A DNA stretch of 49,958 nt from Oscillospiraceae bacterium (GCA_017405865.1 JAFQZN010000020.1:1-49958), one strand, 5' to 3'. Numbered from the stretch's first letter, positions 24,850 through 32,571 are shown. Notes: a model not told the origin generated them from the letters alone. Program-made: numbers and translations.

Positions 24850-25064
24850 TTTCACATCCTCCGTATATGCTCCCCGGGCGGATTTGAATCGTCCGTCGGC
24901 AAATAAAGACGAACTATTATATCGGGTTCGGTTTCACGCTCCCCCCTTCTTTGCCCGGTCTGCAGAGGGATTGTGTTTCATATAAGGATAGTATATCAGA
25001 TACGGTTATTGGATTCAATATTTTTTCCCGCTTTCCTGATCCACGTTCTTTTGAGGCAAAATCA

Positions 25065-25214
25065 TACTAGACTTCGATAAAATGCTTTAAAAAGCATTTT
25101 ATAGCGCCGAAGGCGCGTCGAAGTCTGCATGAGACGGCTTTTCAGCGCGCTGCGCTGAAAAGGCTGTGCGCAGCACAGCAAAATTCAATTAAATATTTTA
25201 ATTGAATTTTAGTA
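25065..25214. repeat. 149/150-bp four-hairpin repeat, copy 2 (inverted)
   Basis: The inverted copy of 11117-11265, with the same four stems and tips TACTA/TAGTA, again flanked by TCA on both sides (25062-25064 and 25215-25217). It lies in a 460-bp gap (24850-25311) that otherwise shows no gene. Confidence 0.85.
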
Positions 25215-25311
25215 TCAGAGACTGCATCAACCGGAAAGCGGCCAAATATATCCCTTGAAAAAGGCGCGTTGATATGATATGATTCTGCCGAAGGAAACGG
25301 AGGTGTTCTGC

Positions 25312-25521
25312 ATGGAAAAATTCATTCCCTATGAAAAGCGCTCGAAAAAGCAGCAGCGAGAGCTGAACCGAGCCAGACGCGGCTCTTGGGGCGCGGTCAA
25401 TCCCGTGACCCGGAAGCCGGCCAACCCGAAAGCGTACAACAGACAAAAGGCACGTCGATGGAAGTCTGATCATCCATCCGAACGTGCCTTTTGTTTTTTG
25501 TGTATTGCCGCTGCTTTGTAA
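25312..25521 (+). CDS. small basic conserved protein
   Basis: 69 residues; the first 50 are very basic (EKRSKKQQRELNRARRGSW, then PVTRKPANPKAYNRQKARRW). I remember similar 45-60 residue proteins in Clostridia with the NPVTRKPxNPKAYNRxKARxW pattern, function unknown. GGAGG lies eight bases before the ATG. The last 20 codons run through the terminator hairpin at 25448-25489, so the frame may be extended at its end relative to relatives. Possibly RNA- or ribosome-binding, judged only from its charge. Confidence 0.6.
   Translation: MEKFIPYEKRSKKQQRELNRARRGSWGAVNPVTRKPANPKAYNRQKARRWKSDHPSERAFCFLCIAAAL
25448..25489 (+). terminator. terminator overlapping the small ORF end
   Basis: AGGCACGT and ACGTGCCT pair, with an inner GATGG/CCATC stem, followed by TTTTGTTTTTTG. 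It ends the transcript of the small basic protein but lies inside its reading frame. Confidence 0.65.
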
Positions 25522-25661
25522 ATATTTCTTTCATTCCCTCATCAGCACATCGCCTTCACCAGTTCTTGATGTGGGCGACTTCAATGAAATTTCTCGCTAC
25601 GCTCAAGCGCCTATTCTATCTTGCAACCGGATTGCAAGTTTGTTGCAACCCGGTTGTTAGT

Positions 25662-25750
25662 TGGCGGAGTGAGAGCGGCTCGAACGCTCAAGGGCATCGC
25701 TGCCCCGCCTCCTTAGCAGGGAGGTCTCTTACCAATTAGAGTATCACTCC
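25662..25750 (-). tRNA. tRNA-Ser(GCT)
   Basis: Acceptor GGAGTGA/TCACTCC with discriminator G and encoded CCA; anticodon loop CTGCTAA in the stem CCTCC/GGAGG; long variable arm; T arm GAGCG-TTCGAGC-CGCTC. Confidence 0.9.
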
Positions 25751-25756
25751 AAAGAA

Positions 25757-25844
25757 TGGTGGGCCAGGTTGGACTCGAACCAACAATGTCCGTCAGGAAC
25801 CGGATTTACAGTCCGGGGCGATACCAATTACGCTCTACTGACCC
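25757..25844 (-). tRNA. tRNA-Tyr(GTA), atypical copy
   Basis: Acceptor GGGTCAG/CTGGCCC, anticodon loop CTGTAAA in CCGGA/TCCGG, long variable arm, T arm GTTGG-TTCGAGT-CCAAC, and encoded CCA. It differs clearly from the second tRNA-Tyr at 28672, and its D stem is short. Confidence 0.8.
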
Positions 25845-25848
25845 ATAT

Positions 25849-25876
25849 TGGCGGCGAGAGCAGGATTTGAACCTGC
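25849..25876 (-). pseudogene. tRNA 3'-end remnant (T arm and acceptor strand)
   Basis: GCAGG-TTCAAAT-CCTGC is a complete T arm, followed by TCTCGCC, G and CCA. The matching 5' acceptor (GGCGAGA), D arm and anticodon arm are absent from the 90 bases upstream. It lies between tRNA-Tyr and tRNA-Glu(CTC). Confidence 0.6.
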
Positions 25877-25884
25877 GCACGGGG

Positions 25885-25970
25885 AGAAGGAGGAAACCCG
25901 GAGCACAGTCGAAGAAAGGCCGGTGCTTACGAAACCGGCATTTCTGTGCCGTGCGGAGGGATTTCCGACG
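25885..25970. repeat. tRNA-spacer hairpin repeat, unit A
   Basis: GCACAG...CTGTGC encloses GGCCGGTGCTTACGAAACCGGC, with the conserved loop TTACGAAA. A related unit with changed but still paired stem bases lies at 26275-26376. Confidence 0.6.
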
Positions 25971-26046
25971 TGGTGACCCCTGCGGGACTTGAACCCACGT
26001 TTCCAGCTTGAGAGGCTGGCGTCCTGACCGATTAGACGAAGGGGCC
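25971..26046 (-). tRNA. tRNA-Glu(CTC)
   Basis: Acceptor GGCCCCT/AGGGGTC with encoded CCA; anticodon loop CTCTCAA in CCAGC/GCTGG; T arm GTGGG-TTCAAGT-CCCGC. Confidence 0.9.
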
Positions 26047-26167
26047 TTATTCCCCCCCATCGAAGCTCGCATCGATGGGAAAAGGAGCCGCAGCGGAACG
26101 AGTGAGCTTTCGGCACAGCGGCTCAGCCGATGTGCCGGAAGCGAAGGATGTGCAGCTTGCGGCGACG

Positions 26168-26244
26168 TGGTGACCCCTGCGGGATTTGAACCCGGCATTG
26201 CCGCCGTGAAAGGGCGGTGTCCTAACCCGTTAGACGAAAGGGCC
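26168..26244 (-). tRNA. tRNA-Glu(TTC)
   Basis: Acceptor GGCCCTT/AGGGGTC with encoded CCA; anticodon loop CTTTCAC in CCGCC/GGCGG; T arm and body closely match tRNA-Glu(CTC). Confidence 0.9.
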
Positions 26245-26274
26245 ATAGGCCCAATCACAGTCCGGCGAAGCGGG

Positions 26275-26376
26275 TGTGATGGGGAGAGGAGCAGCCCCGA
26301 AGCACAGCGAAGGAAGGCGGGCTCTTACGAAACCCGCATTCCTGAGCCGTGCGCAGGGTGCTGCGGCGAGGGAGCT
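26275..26376. repeat. tRNA-spacer hairpin repeat, unit B
   Basis: GGCGGGCTCTTACGAAACCCGC within GCACAG...CTGAGCCGTGCG. The stem differs from unit A by compensating changes while the loop TTACGAAA is kept. A less similar spacer with TTTCGGCACA/TGTGCCGGAA lies at 26110-26160. Confidence 0.6.
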
Positions 26377-26385
26377 GCTTATTAT

Positions 26386-26640
26386 TTATGCGGTGATCTT
26401 TGCCTGAAAGGGATCGCTGCAGACGATAATGTCGTCGATCCCGACGCCCAGGATCGCCGCCAGGATCACCAGATTGTCGACCGTGGGCATGGAATTGCCC
26501 CGCTGCCACTGGTAGATCGCCTGGGGATTGCTGAAGCCGAAGGCGTCCTGAAGATCCCGCACTGTCAGCCCTGCCTGCTTGCGCAGGCGGACGATGTTTC
26601 TTCCGGTCGCGGTCATGTCAATGACCGGCCACACGTTCAT
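26386..26640 (-). CDS. XRE-family transcriptional regulator
   Basis: 84 residues, almost entirely a helix-turn-helix domain (TVRDLQDAFGFSNPQAIYQWQRGNSMPTVDN region), with no separate sensor domain. It binds DNA as a dimer in most relatives. GGAAAGGAG precedes ATG 26640. It lies 44 bp after rtcB in the same direction, so it may be co-transcribed and autoregulate the rtcB operon; this is inference. Confidence 0.88.
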   Translation of the reverse strand: MNVWPVIDMTATGRNIVRLRKQAGLTVRDLQDAFGFSNPQAIYQWQRGNSMPTVDNLVILAAILGVGIDDIIVCSDPFQAKITA

Positions 26641-26684
26641 TTGATTTACGCTCCTTTCCGGCCGTCGGCCGGATCGGAACCGGC

Positions 26685-27884
26685 TCAATTGGCCTTGAAA
26701 TTGTAGATTGGTTTCAATACTTCGATGACGTCTACGCTCTCGGCGATCACGTCGATAATATCCGCAAGCGACTTGTAGGCCATAGGCGCCTCGTCGAGGG
26801 TCGCTTCATTGACGGAGGTGGAGTAGATACCGGCCATCTCCCGTCTGTATTCCTCCACGTCAAGTCGCTCTTTGGCGACGGTGCGGGACATGATTCTTCC
26901 AGCGCCGTGGGGCGCAGAAAAGTTCCATTCGGGATTGCCCTTGCCCACAGCCAGCACGCTGCCGTCGCGCATATTGATGGGGATCAGCACAAGCTCGCCC
27001 TTGTGGGCGGCGATGGCGCCCTTTCGAAGGATCATTTCCTCCGTATCGATATAGTTGTGGACGGTGTGGAACGCGTCCACGACGGTCAGGCCGCTGCATT
27101 CGAGCAAAATCTTTGCCATGAGCTCGCGATTCTGCCGGGCAAAGCGCTGGCAGAGCTCCACGTCGTGCAGGTAGTCCTCCAGATACTGACCGTAAACAAA
27201 GCAGAGGTCCTCGGGGATGGTCGCCTCGTGGGATTTCCAATGCAGCGCTTTCAGCGCGCCCTCGATCTCCTTACGGCGGCCGGTCGCCTTGTATTCGGCG
27301 ATCAGCGCATCCCGCTTTGCGAAGTACTCCTCCTTGCCCTTGTTCAGATCAACGGCAAGGTTCTGATAGTGCTCCGCTACCTGCTTGCCGAGGTTGCGGG
27401 AACCGGAGTGGATGACGAGATACAGCGTCCCGTCCGCAGCGCGATCCACCTCAATGAAGTGATTGCCGCCGCCCAGTGTGCCGAGACTGCGTTCGAGATA
27501 GCGGGAATCCTTGAGGCTGCGGAAGCAGCGAAGCTCCTGCAAATCGAAGCGAGCCTGCCGCCCTTCCCAAACGCGCATACCGGAGGGAATATAGTGGGCG
27601 GCCTCGTCCAGACGCTCCAGATCGATTTCCTTCTCCGCCAGCTTCACCGTGTACATCCCGCAGCCAATGTCGACGCCGACCACGTTGGGAACGGCCTTGT
27701 CGACGACGGTCATGGTGGTGCCGATGGTGCAGCCCTTCCCGGCGTGGACATCGGGCATGATGCGGATCTGGCTGCAGGCGGTGAATTCGTAATCGCACAT
27801 CCTGCGGATCTGCTCGACCGCTTCGTCCTCAATGACCTTGGCATAGCAGATCGCGGTATTGATTTTTCCTTTGATTTCTAACAT
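26685..27884 (-). CDS. rtcB: RNA-splicing ligase RtcB
   Basis: 399 residues. Metal- and GMP-binding motifs of RtcB are present in order: PDVHAGKGCTIG, GVDIGCGM, GGGNHFIEV, HSGSRNLG, HNYIDTEE, and SAPHGAGR, where the histidine forms the GMP adduct. The enzyme joins 2',3'-cyclic phosphate or 3'-phosphate ends to 5'-OH ends in RNA, repairing cleaved tRNAs and other RNAs. AAGGAGG precedes ATG 27884. A promoter at 28142 implies a leader of about 250 nt. The gene lies between two tRNA clusters on the same strand. Confidence 0.95.
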   Translation of the reverse strand: MLEIKGKINTAICYAKVIEDEAVEQIRRMCDYEFTACSQIRIMPDVHAGKGCTIGTTMTVVDKAVPNVVGVDIGCGMYTVKLAEKEIDLERLDEAAHYIPSGMRVWEGRQARFDLQELRCFRSLKDSRYLERSLGTLGGGNHFIEVDRAADGTLYLVIHSGSRNLGKQVAEHYQNLAVDLNKGKEEYFAKRDALIAEYKATGRRKEIEGALKALHWKSHEATIPEDLCFVYGQYLEDYLHDVELCQRFARQNRELMAKILLECSGLTVVDAFHTVHNYIDTEEMILRKGAIAAHKGELVLIPINMRDGSVLAVGKGNPEWNFSAPHGAGRIMSRTVAKERLDVEEYRREMAGIYSTSVNEATLDEAPMAYKSLADIIDVIAESVDVIEVLKPIYNFKAN

Positions 27885-28135
27885 GGTACTTCCTCCTTGG
27901 AAATATGAAACGGCCGCCTGCCTCATACGAGACAAACGGCCATTCGATCAACCAAAGCGCCCTATGCCGGGCATTCCTCTTGGTCAAAAGCAGTCTCATA
28001 TGGGCGCGACAAAGGACCGTGCAGGTCACGAGCATCACTGCACAGGGAACGTTCCGAATATTCAGGCTTGAAGAAATAAAGCTGAATACGAGTCATTTCT
28101 CTTTGTCCTTTCCGGGCGGTTGCCCTTTTGCTTTC
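27885..28135 (-). promoter_or_regulatory. structured 5' leader of rtcB
   Basis: On the minus strand this leader holds GGGC-AACC-GCCC; a stem GTGCAG/CTGCAC; a long-range pair CATATGAGAC/GTCTCGTATG (one G-U); GACCAA/TTGGTT enclosing GCCC-GGCATA-GGGC; and two near-identical GGCCGTTT boxes just before the ribosome-binding site. No open frame fits. It could be an RNA thermometer, riboswitch-like element or an RtcB substrate. Confidence 0.5.
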
Positions 28136-28141
28136 GGGAGT

Positions 28142-28170
28142 AATATAGCACGTTTTTCTCCGCTTGTAAA
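28142..28170 (-). promoter_or_regulatory. promoter of rtcB
   Basis: On the minus strand TTTACA, a 17-bp spacer and TATATT. The predicted start lies near 28135, giving a leader of about 250 nt. Confidence 0.55.
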
Positions 28171-28214
28171 GAAACCGGTGCTTTAATTTTTCTTTTTGCT
28201 GCTAATACTTCACG

Positions 28215-28412
28215 TTAGTTTGCATCGGAATCCTGTTTCTGACGCAGCAGGATCGTGTCGCAGACGCGGCCCGTGATCAGTCCGCGGTCGCGGGACGGAT
28301 AGTATTCCAACCGCGGCCGCAGTTCCTGTATCAGTTCGTCTCTTGTATACTTGGGCAAAAGCGTACCGGATCGTCCATAAGGGTCAGCTGACCCTGATCG
28401 TGTCAGCCGCAT
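28215..28412 (-). CDS. small protein of unknown function
   Basis: 65 residues. The C-terminal 45 residues (from PKYTRDELIQELRPRLEYYP onward) look protein-like, with an amphipathic helix and basic residues. The first 15 residues and the ATG lie in a region of GGGTCA repeats and have no Shine-Dalgarno, so a TTG start nearer LPKYTRD is possible. It may be a truncated remnant. I do not recognise it. Confidence 0.3.
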   Translation of the reverse strand: MRLTRSGSADPYGRSGTLLPKYTRDELIQELRPRLEYYPSRDRGLITGRVCDTILLRQKQDSDAN

Positions 28413-28432
28413 AAGGGTCACGCCAAGGGTCA
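28376..28432. repeat. GGGTCA half-site cluster
   Basis: A perfect 16-base palindrome AGGGTCAGCTGACCCT and two further AAGGGTCA direct repeats lie within 57 bp. The arrangement resembles an operator; it overlaps the start of the 65-residue frame. Confidence 0.4.
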
Positions 28433-28502
28433 AACCGTTTTTGAAAACAAAATGCCAGACTTTTTGATATAAAAAGTGCGTATTTCCTCCACAAAACGAG
28501 AA

Positions 28503-28530
28503 AATCCCGGACGTTTTCACGTCCGGGATT
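28503..28530 (-). terminator. terminator directly after the tRNA-like 3' end
   Basis: AATCCCGGACG/CGTCCGGGATT with a following TTTTCTCGTTTT on the minus strand. Its first arm touches the CCA of the tRNA-Tyr-like fragment at 28530. Confidence 0.75.
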
Positions 28531-28634
28531 GGTGGGGGAAGGTGGATTCGCGAGCCGCGGGCTAAAAGACATGCCCCCGGCATGTCTTTTACGGCCTGCG
28601 AACCGCCGCCCTGTTCGAATCCAGCCCCACATGC
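28530..28634 (-). pseudogene. tRNA-Tyr 3'-end duplicate with inserted hairpins
   Basis: The first 21 bases (TGGTGGGGGAAGGTGGATTC and the next base) repeat exactly the 3' end of the tRNA-Tyr gene at 28672. Beyond them the sequence diverges and holds a perfect stem AAAAGACATGCC/GGCATGTCTTTT. The far end has CTGTTCGAATCCAGCCCCAC, which resembles a T arm and 3' acceptor in the opposite orientation. Confidence 0.6.
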
Positions 28635-28672
28635 AGAAATCGCCATCGCCCACACGGGCGACGGCGATTTCT
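28635..28672 (-). terminator. hairpin directly after tRNA-Tyr
   Basis: AGAAATCGCC(A)TCGCCC/GGGCGA(C)GGCGATTTCT begins at the last base of the tRNA CCA. It has no T-run, so processing rather than termination may be its role. Confidence 0.5.
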
Positions 28673-28756
28673 GGTGGGGGAAGGTGGATTCGAACCACCG
28701 AAAGCACTGCTAACAGATTTACAGTCTGCCCCCTTTGGCCACTCGGGAATTCCCCC
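28672..28756 (-). tRNA. tRNA-Tyr(GTA)
   Basis: Acceptor GGGGGAA/TTCCCCC with encoded CCA; D arm TTCCCGAGTGGCCAAAGGG; anticodon loop CTGTAAA; long variable arm; T arm GGTGG-TTCGAAT-CCACC. This is the canonical bacterial tRNA-Tyr form. Confidence 0.95.
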
Positions 28757-28769
28757 ATATTAAACTACG

Positions 28770-28845
28770 TGGAGCCGGTAGACGGACTCGAACCCCCGAC
28801 CTGCTGATTACAAATCAGCTGCTCTACCAACTGAGCTATACCGGC
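28770..28845 (-). tRNA. tRNA-Thr(TGT)
   Basis: Acceptor GCCGGTA/TACCGGC with encoded CCA; D arm AGCTCAGTTGGTAGAGC; anticodon loop TTTGTAA in GCTGA/TCAGC; T arm TCGGGGG-TTCGAGTCC region. Confidence 0.95.
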
Positions 28846-29038
28846 ATGGTCGCTGATTCAGACCTTCTTGGCTCGACAGCATGCGTATTATATCAACCGC
28901 AACTTCATTTGTCAACATCTTTTTTTGCTTTTTTGAAAAACTGCCTGCTCCATGCCGCGTTGGCAGGAACGGCTCTTTCTTTTTAGGAAAAAATGCGGTA
29001 TAATTGCAGAGAACTTGAAGCGAAACAGGAGGATCATC

Positions 29039-30361
29039 ATGCTGCCTGCTGCTTTTCTGGCGCGAATGAAGCGCCTGCTGGGCGACGAATACGGCGATTT
29101 TCTTGCGTCCTACGACCGGCCGCGCAATACGGGGCTGCGGCTCAATCCGCGCAAGGGTGCAGAGAACCTGCCGTTCTGCGGCGAGCGGATTCCGTGGGAG
29201 CCGAACGGCTATTATCTGCTGCCGGACACACGCCCGGGGCTGCACCCCTATCACGACGCAGGAGTGTACTATCTGCAGGAGCCGAGCGCGATGGCGCCGG
29301 CGCGCCTGCTGGACGCGCAGCCGGGAGAGGTTGTGCTGGATCTGTGCGCCGCGCCGGGCGGCAAAACGACGCAGCTCGCCGCCGCCATGCAGGGGCAGGG
29401 CCTTTTGGTCTGCAATGAGATCCAACCGAAGCGGGCAAGGATCCTGTCGTCCAACGTGGAGCGGCTGGGCGTGACGAACGCGCTTGTCCTGAACGAGCAT
29501 CCGGCGAAGCTCGCCGAGCGCTTCCCTGCATTTTTTGACCGAATTTTGGTGGACGCGCCCTGCTCCGGAGAAGGAATGTTCCGCAAGGAGGACGCTGCGG
29601 TAACGGACTGGAGCGAGGAGACGGTCTCCATGTGCGCTGACCGGCAGAGCGAGATTCTGAACTCCGCTGCGGAAATGCTCCGTCCGGGCGGGCGGCTGGT
29701 CTATTCCACCTGCACCTTCGCACCGGAGGAAAACGAGGGCGTCGTCAGCCGCTTCCTGCATTCCCATCCGGACTACGATGCCGAGGCGGTCGACGCGCCG
29801 TGGTTCGATCGCGGTCACCCGGATTGGATCGACGATCCGGCCGATGGGGCGGAGCATACGTTCCGTCTCTGGCCGCATAAGCTGCGCGGCGAGGGGCATT
29901 TTGCCGCCGTACTGCGCCGCTGCGGTGAAGAGGCGCGGACGGTCGGCGCGCTGCAGAAAACCGAGGCGCTGCCGGACTGTGTGAAGGACTTTCTATCGGA
30001 AAACAGGCTTTCTCTATCGGGTAACGCCGTTTCCTTCGGCGAAACCGTGTACCTTGCGCCGGAGGGACTGCCGGACCTGCGCGGGCTTCACGTCCTGCGT
30101 GCAGGACTGGAGCTCGGCGAGGTGCGCAAGGGACGTTTTGTCCCCGCCCACGCGCTCGCACTTACACTCACAGATTTCCCCGCGGTCGCGGATTACCCCG
30201 CCGACAGCTCGGAGATTGACGCGTATCTGCACGGGCAGACCCTGTTCGCGCCGCAACGCGGCTGGGTGCTCGTCTGCGTGGACGGATACCCGCTGGGCTG
30301 GTCGAAGGGCGCGGACGGTGTGCTCAAAAATCACTACCCAAAGGGACTGCGAAGACTGTAA
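29039..30361 (+). CDS. 16S rRNA m5C methyltransferase, RsmF/RsmB (NOL1/NOP2/Sun) family
   Basis: 440 residues. The SAM-binding motif is LDLCAAPGGKTTQLAA near 105; the catalytic cysteine motifs are DAPCSGEGMFRK and STCTFAPEENE. The C-terminal 150 residues form the RNA-binding extension of RsmF-type enzymes (ending in a PUA-like part, GYPLGWSKG). It methylates a cytosine in 16S rRNA at C5. Length and layout fit RsmF better than RsmB, which has an N-terminal NusB-like domain. AGGAGG lies before ATG 29039, and TATAAT lies at 28999. Confidence 0.9.
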   Translation: MLPAAFLARMKRLLGDEYGDFLASYDRPRNTGLRLNPRKGAENLPFCGERIPWEPNGYYLLPDTRPGLHPYHDAGVYYLQEPSAMAPARLLDAQPGEVVLDLCAAPGGKTTQLAAAMQGQGLLVCNEIQPKRARILSSNVERLGVTNALVLNEHPAKLAERFPAFFDRILVDAPCSGEGMFRKEDAAVTDWSEETVSMCADRQSEILNSAAEMLRPGGRLVYSTCTFAPEENEGVVSRFLHSHPDYDAEAVDAPWFDRGHPDWIDDPADGAEHTFRLWPHKLRGEGHFAAVLRRCGEEARTVGALQKTEALPDCVKDFLSENRLSLSGNAVSFGETVYLAPEGLPDLRGLHVLRAGLELGEVRKGRFVPAHALALTLTDFPAVADYPADSSEIDAYLHGQTLFAPQRGWVLVCVDGYPLGWSKGADGVLKNHYPKGLRRL

Positions 30362-30591
30362 CGAAGAATCGTTCGCCTGCCTGCGCGCCGATTCTCTCTG
30401 CAGCCCGTAAAGGGACGGAGATTCATGAAAAACACACAAAGAACGCCGCTTCTGATTTGACATTTTCTGCAATCGTTTTGTTATTTTTCTCTTTACTTTC
30501 AAAGCGCAGTATGTTATACTTATCTTTGCCTGTTTTTGGGTTGATAATTCGCCGCATACGGGAGTTGCTCCTGATATGAGAGGATAATGAT

Positions 30592-31875
30592 ATGACGAAA
30601 TATGTGATTGAAGGCGGAACGCCTTTGAACGGAACCGTAACGATCAGCGGCGCAAAAAATGCTGCTGTTGCCATCCTGCCGGCCACTCTGCTTGTCAACG
30701 GCACCTGTCGTATTGAAAACGTTCCCAACATTTCCGACGTCCGGCTGCTGCTACGGATTCTTGAAAGCATGGGCGCGGAGATCCGCCGTCTCAGCCCGAA
30801 TACGATCGAGATCTGCTGCCGCAATGTCCGCGAGAGCGAAGCCTCGGACGCGCTGGTTCGCAAGATCCGCGCCTCGTACTACCTGATTGGCGCGCAGCTC
30901 GGTCGATTCGGTCACGCGAAGGTCGCGCTGCCCGGCGGCTGCAACTTCGGCCCCCGACCGATTGACCAGCATGTCAAGGGCTTTGAGGCGATCGGCGCAG
31001 AGGTTGAGCAGCTGGAAGGTTACGTCTGTGCGCGCGCGGGAGAAGGCGGTTTGACCGGCGGCCGCGTCAATCTGGACGTCGTTTCGGTCGGCGCGACCAT
31101 CAATATCATGATCGGCGCGACCCTTGCCGAAGGCACGACCGTCATAGAAAACGCGGCAAAGGAGCCGCACATCGTTGACGTTGCAAACTTCCTCAACTCC
31201 ATGGGCGCGAAGATCTCCGGCGCCGGTACCGACGTCATCAAGATCCGCGGCGTCAAGGCGCTGCGCGGCGGAATGTATACCATCATTCCCGATCAGATTG
31301 AGGCAGGCACCTATATGGCGGCGGCGGTCGCCGTGGGCGGCGACGTACTCGTGCAGAACGTCATTCCGAAGCACATGGACACGATCAGTGCAAAGCTGCG
31401 CGAAATGGGCGCAAAGGTGACGGAATACGACGACGCCATCCACGTCCAGCGCGCCGGGATGCTGCGCCGTGCCAATGTGAAGACTCTTCCCTATCCCGGT
31501 TTTCCGACCGATATGCAGCCGCAGATCGCTGTCTGTATGGCGCTGGCCTCCGGCGTGAGCACGATCCGCGAGAGCATCTATGAAACCCGTTTCGGCTACT
31601 GTGCCGAGCTCGACCGGATGGGCGCAATGATCAAGGTAGAATCCAAGATGGCCACGATCACAGGCGTCGATCAGCTACACGGCTGCACCGTCCACGCGTG
31701 CGATTTGCGCGCAGGCGCCGCGATGGTCATTGCGGGCCTTGCCGCTGACGGCACGACCGTGATCGAAGAAGCAGAGTTTATCGAGCGCGGCTACGAGGAT
31801 CTGATCAGCAAGCTGCAGGGACTCGGCGCGTCGATCAAGCGCATCGAAACCTCCGGCAGCGAGAAAGCAGGATAA
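30592..31875 (+). CDS. murA: UDP-N-acetylglucosamine 1-carboxyvinyltransferase (MurA)
   Basis: 427 residues, the usual length. It adds enolpyruvate from PEP to UDP-GlcNAc, the first committed step of peptidoglycan synthesis. The N-terminal GTVTISGAKNAAVAILPATL block and the active-site loop LPGGCNFGPRPID are clear; Cys117 is the residue bound by fosfomycin in the family. The C-terminal part has YPGFPTDMQPQ. Firmicutes often have two copies (murA, murZ); which this is cannot be told here. A terminator follows at 31892. Confidence 0.95.
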   Translation: MTKYVIEGGTPLNGTVTISGAKNAAVAILPATLLVNGTCRIENVPNISDVRLLLRILESMGAEIRRLSPNTIEICCRNVRESEASDALVRKIRASYYLIGAQLGRFGHAKVALPGGCNFGPRPIDQHVKGFEAIGAEVEQLEGYVCARAGEGGLTGGRVNLDVVSVGATINIMIGATLAEGTTVIENAAKEPHIVDVANFLNSMGAKISGAGTDVIKIRGVKALRGGMYTIIPDQIEAGTYMAAAVAVGGDVLVQNVIPKHMDTISAKLREMGAKVTEYDDAIHVQRAGMLRRANVKTLPYPGFPTDMQPQIAVCMALASGVSTIRESIYETRFGYCAELDRMGAMIKVESKMATITGVDQLHGCTVHACDLRAGAAMVIAGLAADGTTVIEEAEFIERGYEDLISKLQGLGASIKRIETSGSEKAG

Positions 31876-31891
31876 CGACGAAAATGTAATG

Positions 31892-31919
31892 AAATGCACA
31901 TCCTTTAGGATGTGCATTT
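31892..31919 (+). terminator. murA terminator
   Basis: AAATGCACATCC-TTTA-GGATGTGCATTT followed by more T residues. Confidence 0.85.
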
Positions 31920-31935
31920 TTTGAGGGACTTGATT

Positions 31936-32571
31936 ATGGAAGCATTTGTCAGAGTATTAGAGTTGATCGGCACGGTTGCCTTTTCCGCGTCCGGTGCGCT
32001 GATCGCAATGAAAAAGCGCATGGACCTGCTCGGCGTGATCGTGCTCGGCGTCATCACCGCCGTCGGCGGCGGCATTTTGCGAGATCTGATTCTCGGTATC
32101 ACGCCGCCGCTCGCCTTCCGCGATCCGCTGTGCGTCATCGTCGCCACCGCAACGTCCGTTTTGCTGTTTATTCCGTGGCTGCGGCATCACCTGATGCATA
32201 ATCAGCAGCTGTTCGATACGGTGCTTTTGGTCATGGACTCCATCGGTCTGGGCGTCTTCACGGTGATGGGCATCTGGAACGCGCTGGCGTTCGATCCGGA
32301 GCGCAGCACCTTCCTTCTGGTCTTCGTCGGCGTCCTGACAGGCGTTGGCGGCGGCGTGATCCGCGACGTGCTGGCGGGCAATCTGCCGTTCATTCTGGTC
32401 AAGTACGTCTACGCCTGCGCCTCTCTGATCGGTGCGCTGACCTGCGCGCTGCTGTGGAGGGTCCTGCCGAGCTATGCGGCCATGCTGATCGGCATGCTGC
32501 TCGTGCTTGTCATTCGCCTTTTGGCAGCGCACTACCATTGGAACCTTCCCCATGTGGACGACGTAGAATAA
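31936..32571 (+). CDS. TRIC/UPF0126-family membrane protein
   Basis: 211 residues with seven hydrophobic helices. Two halves repeat the same motif: GVITAVGGGILRDLILG and GVLTGVGGGVIRDVLAG, each with the GGGxxRD signature. Relatives (YicG, TRIC-like channels) are membrane proteins proposed to conduct cations; glycine transport has been suggested for some. The ATG at 31936 has GAGGGA upstream; an earlier ATG lies inside the murA terminator and is not used. Confidence 0.88.
   Translation: MEAFVRVLELIGTVAFSASGALIAMKKRMDLLGVIVLGVITAVGGGILRDLILGITPPLAFRDPLCVIVATATSVLLFIPWLRHHLMHNQQLFDTVLLVMDSIGLGVFTVMGIWNALAFDPERSTFLLVFVGVLTGVGGGVIRDVLAGNLPFILVKYVYACASLIGALTCALLWRVLPSYAAMLIGMLLVLVIRLLAAHYHWNLPHVDDVE

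Noticed and set aside
25806-26258. 150-codon leftward frame over the tRNA cluster
   Set aside because: It reads through tRNA-Glu genes and spacers; the apparent conserved protein is tRNA sequence translated.
28215-28655. 146-codon leftward frame
   Set aside because: Most of it covers the tRNA-like fragment and terminator; only the last 65 codons have any protein-like character.
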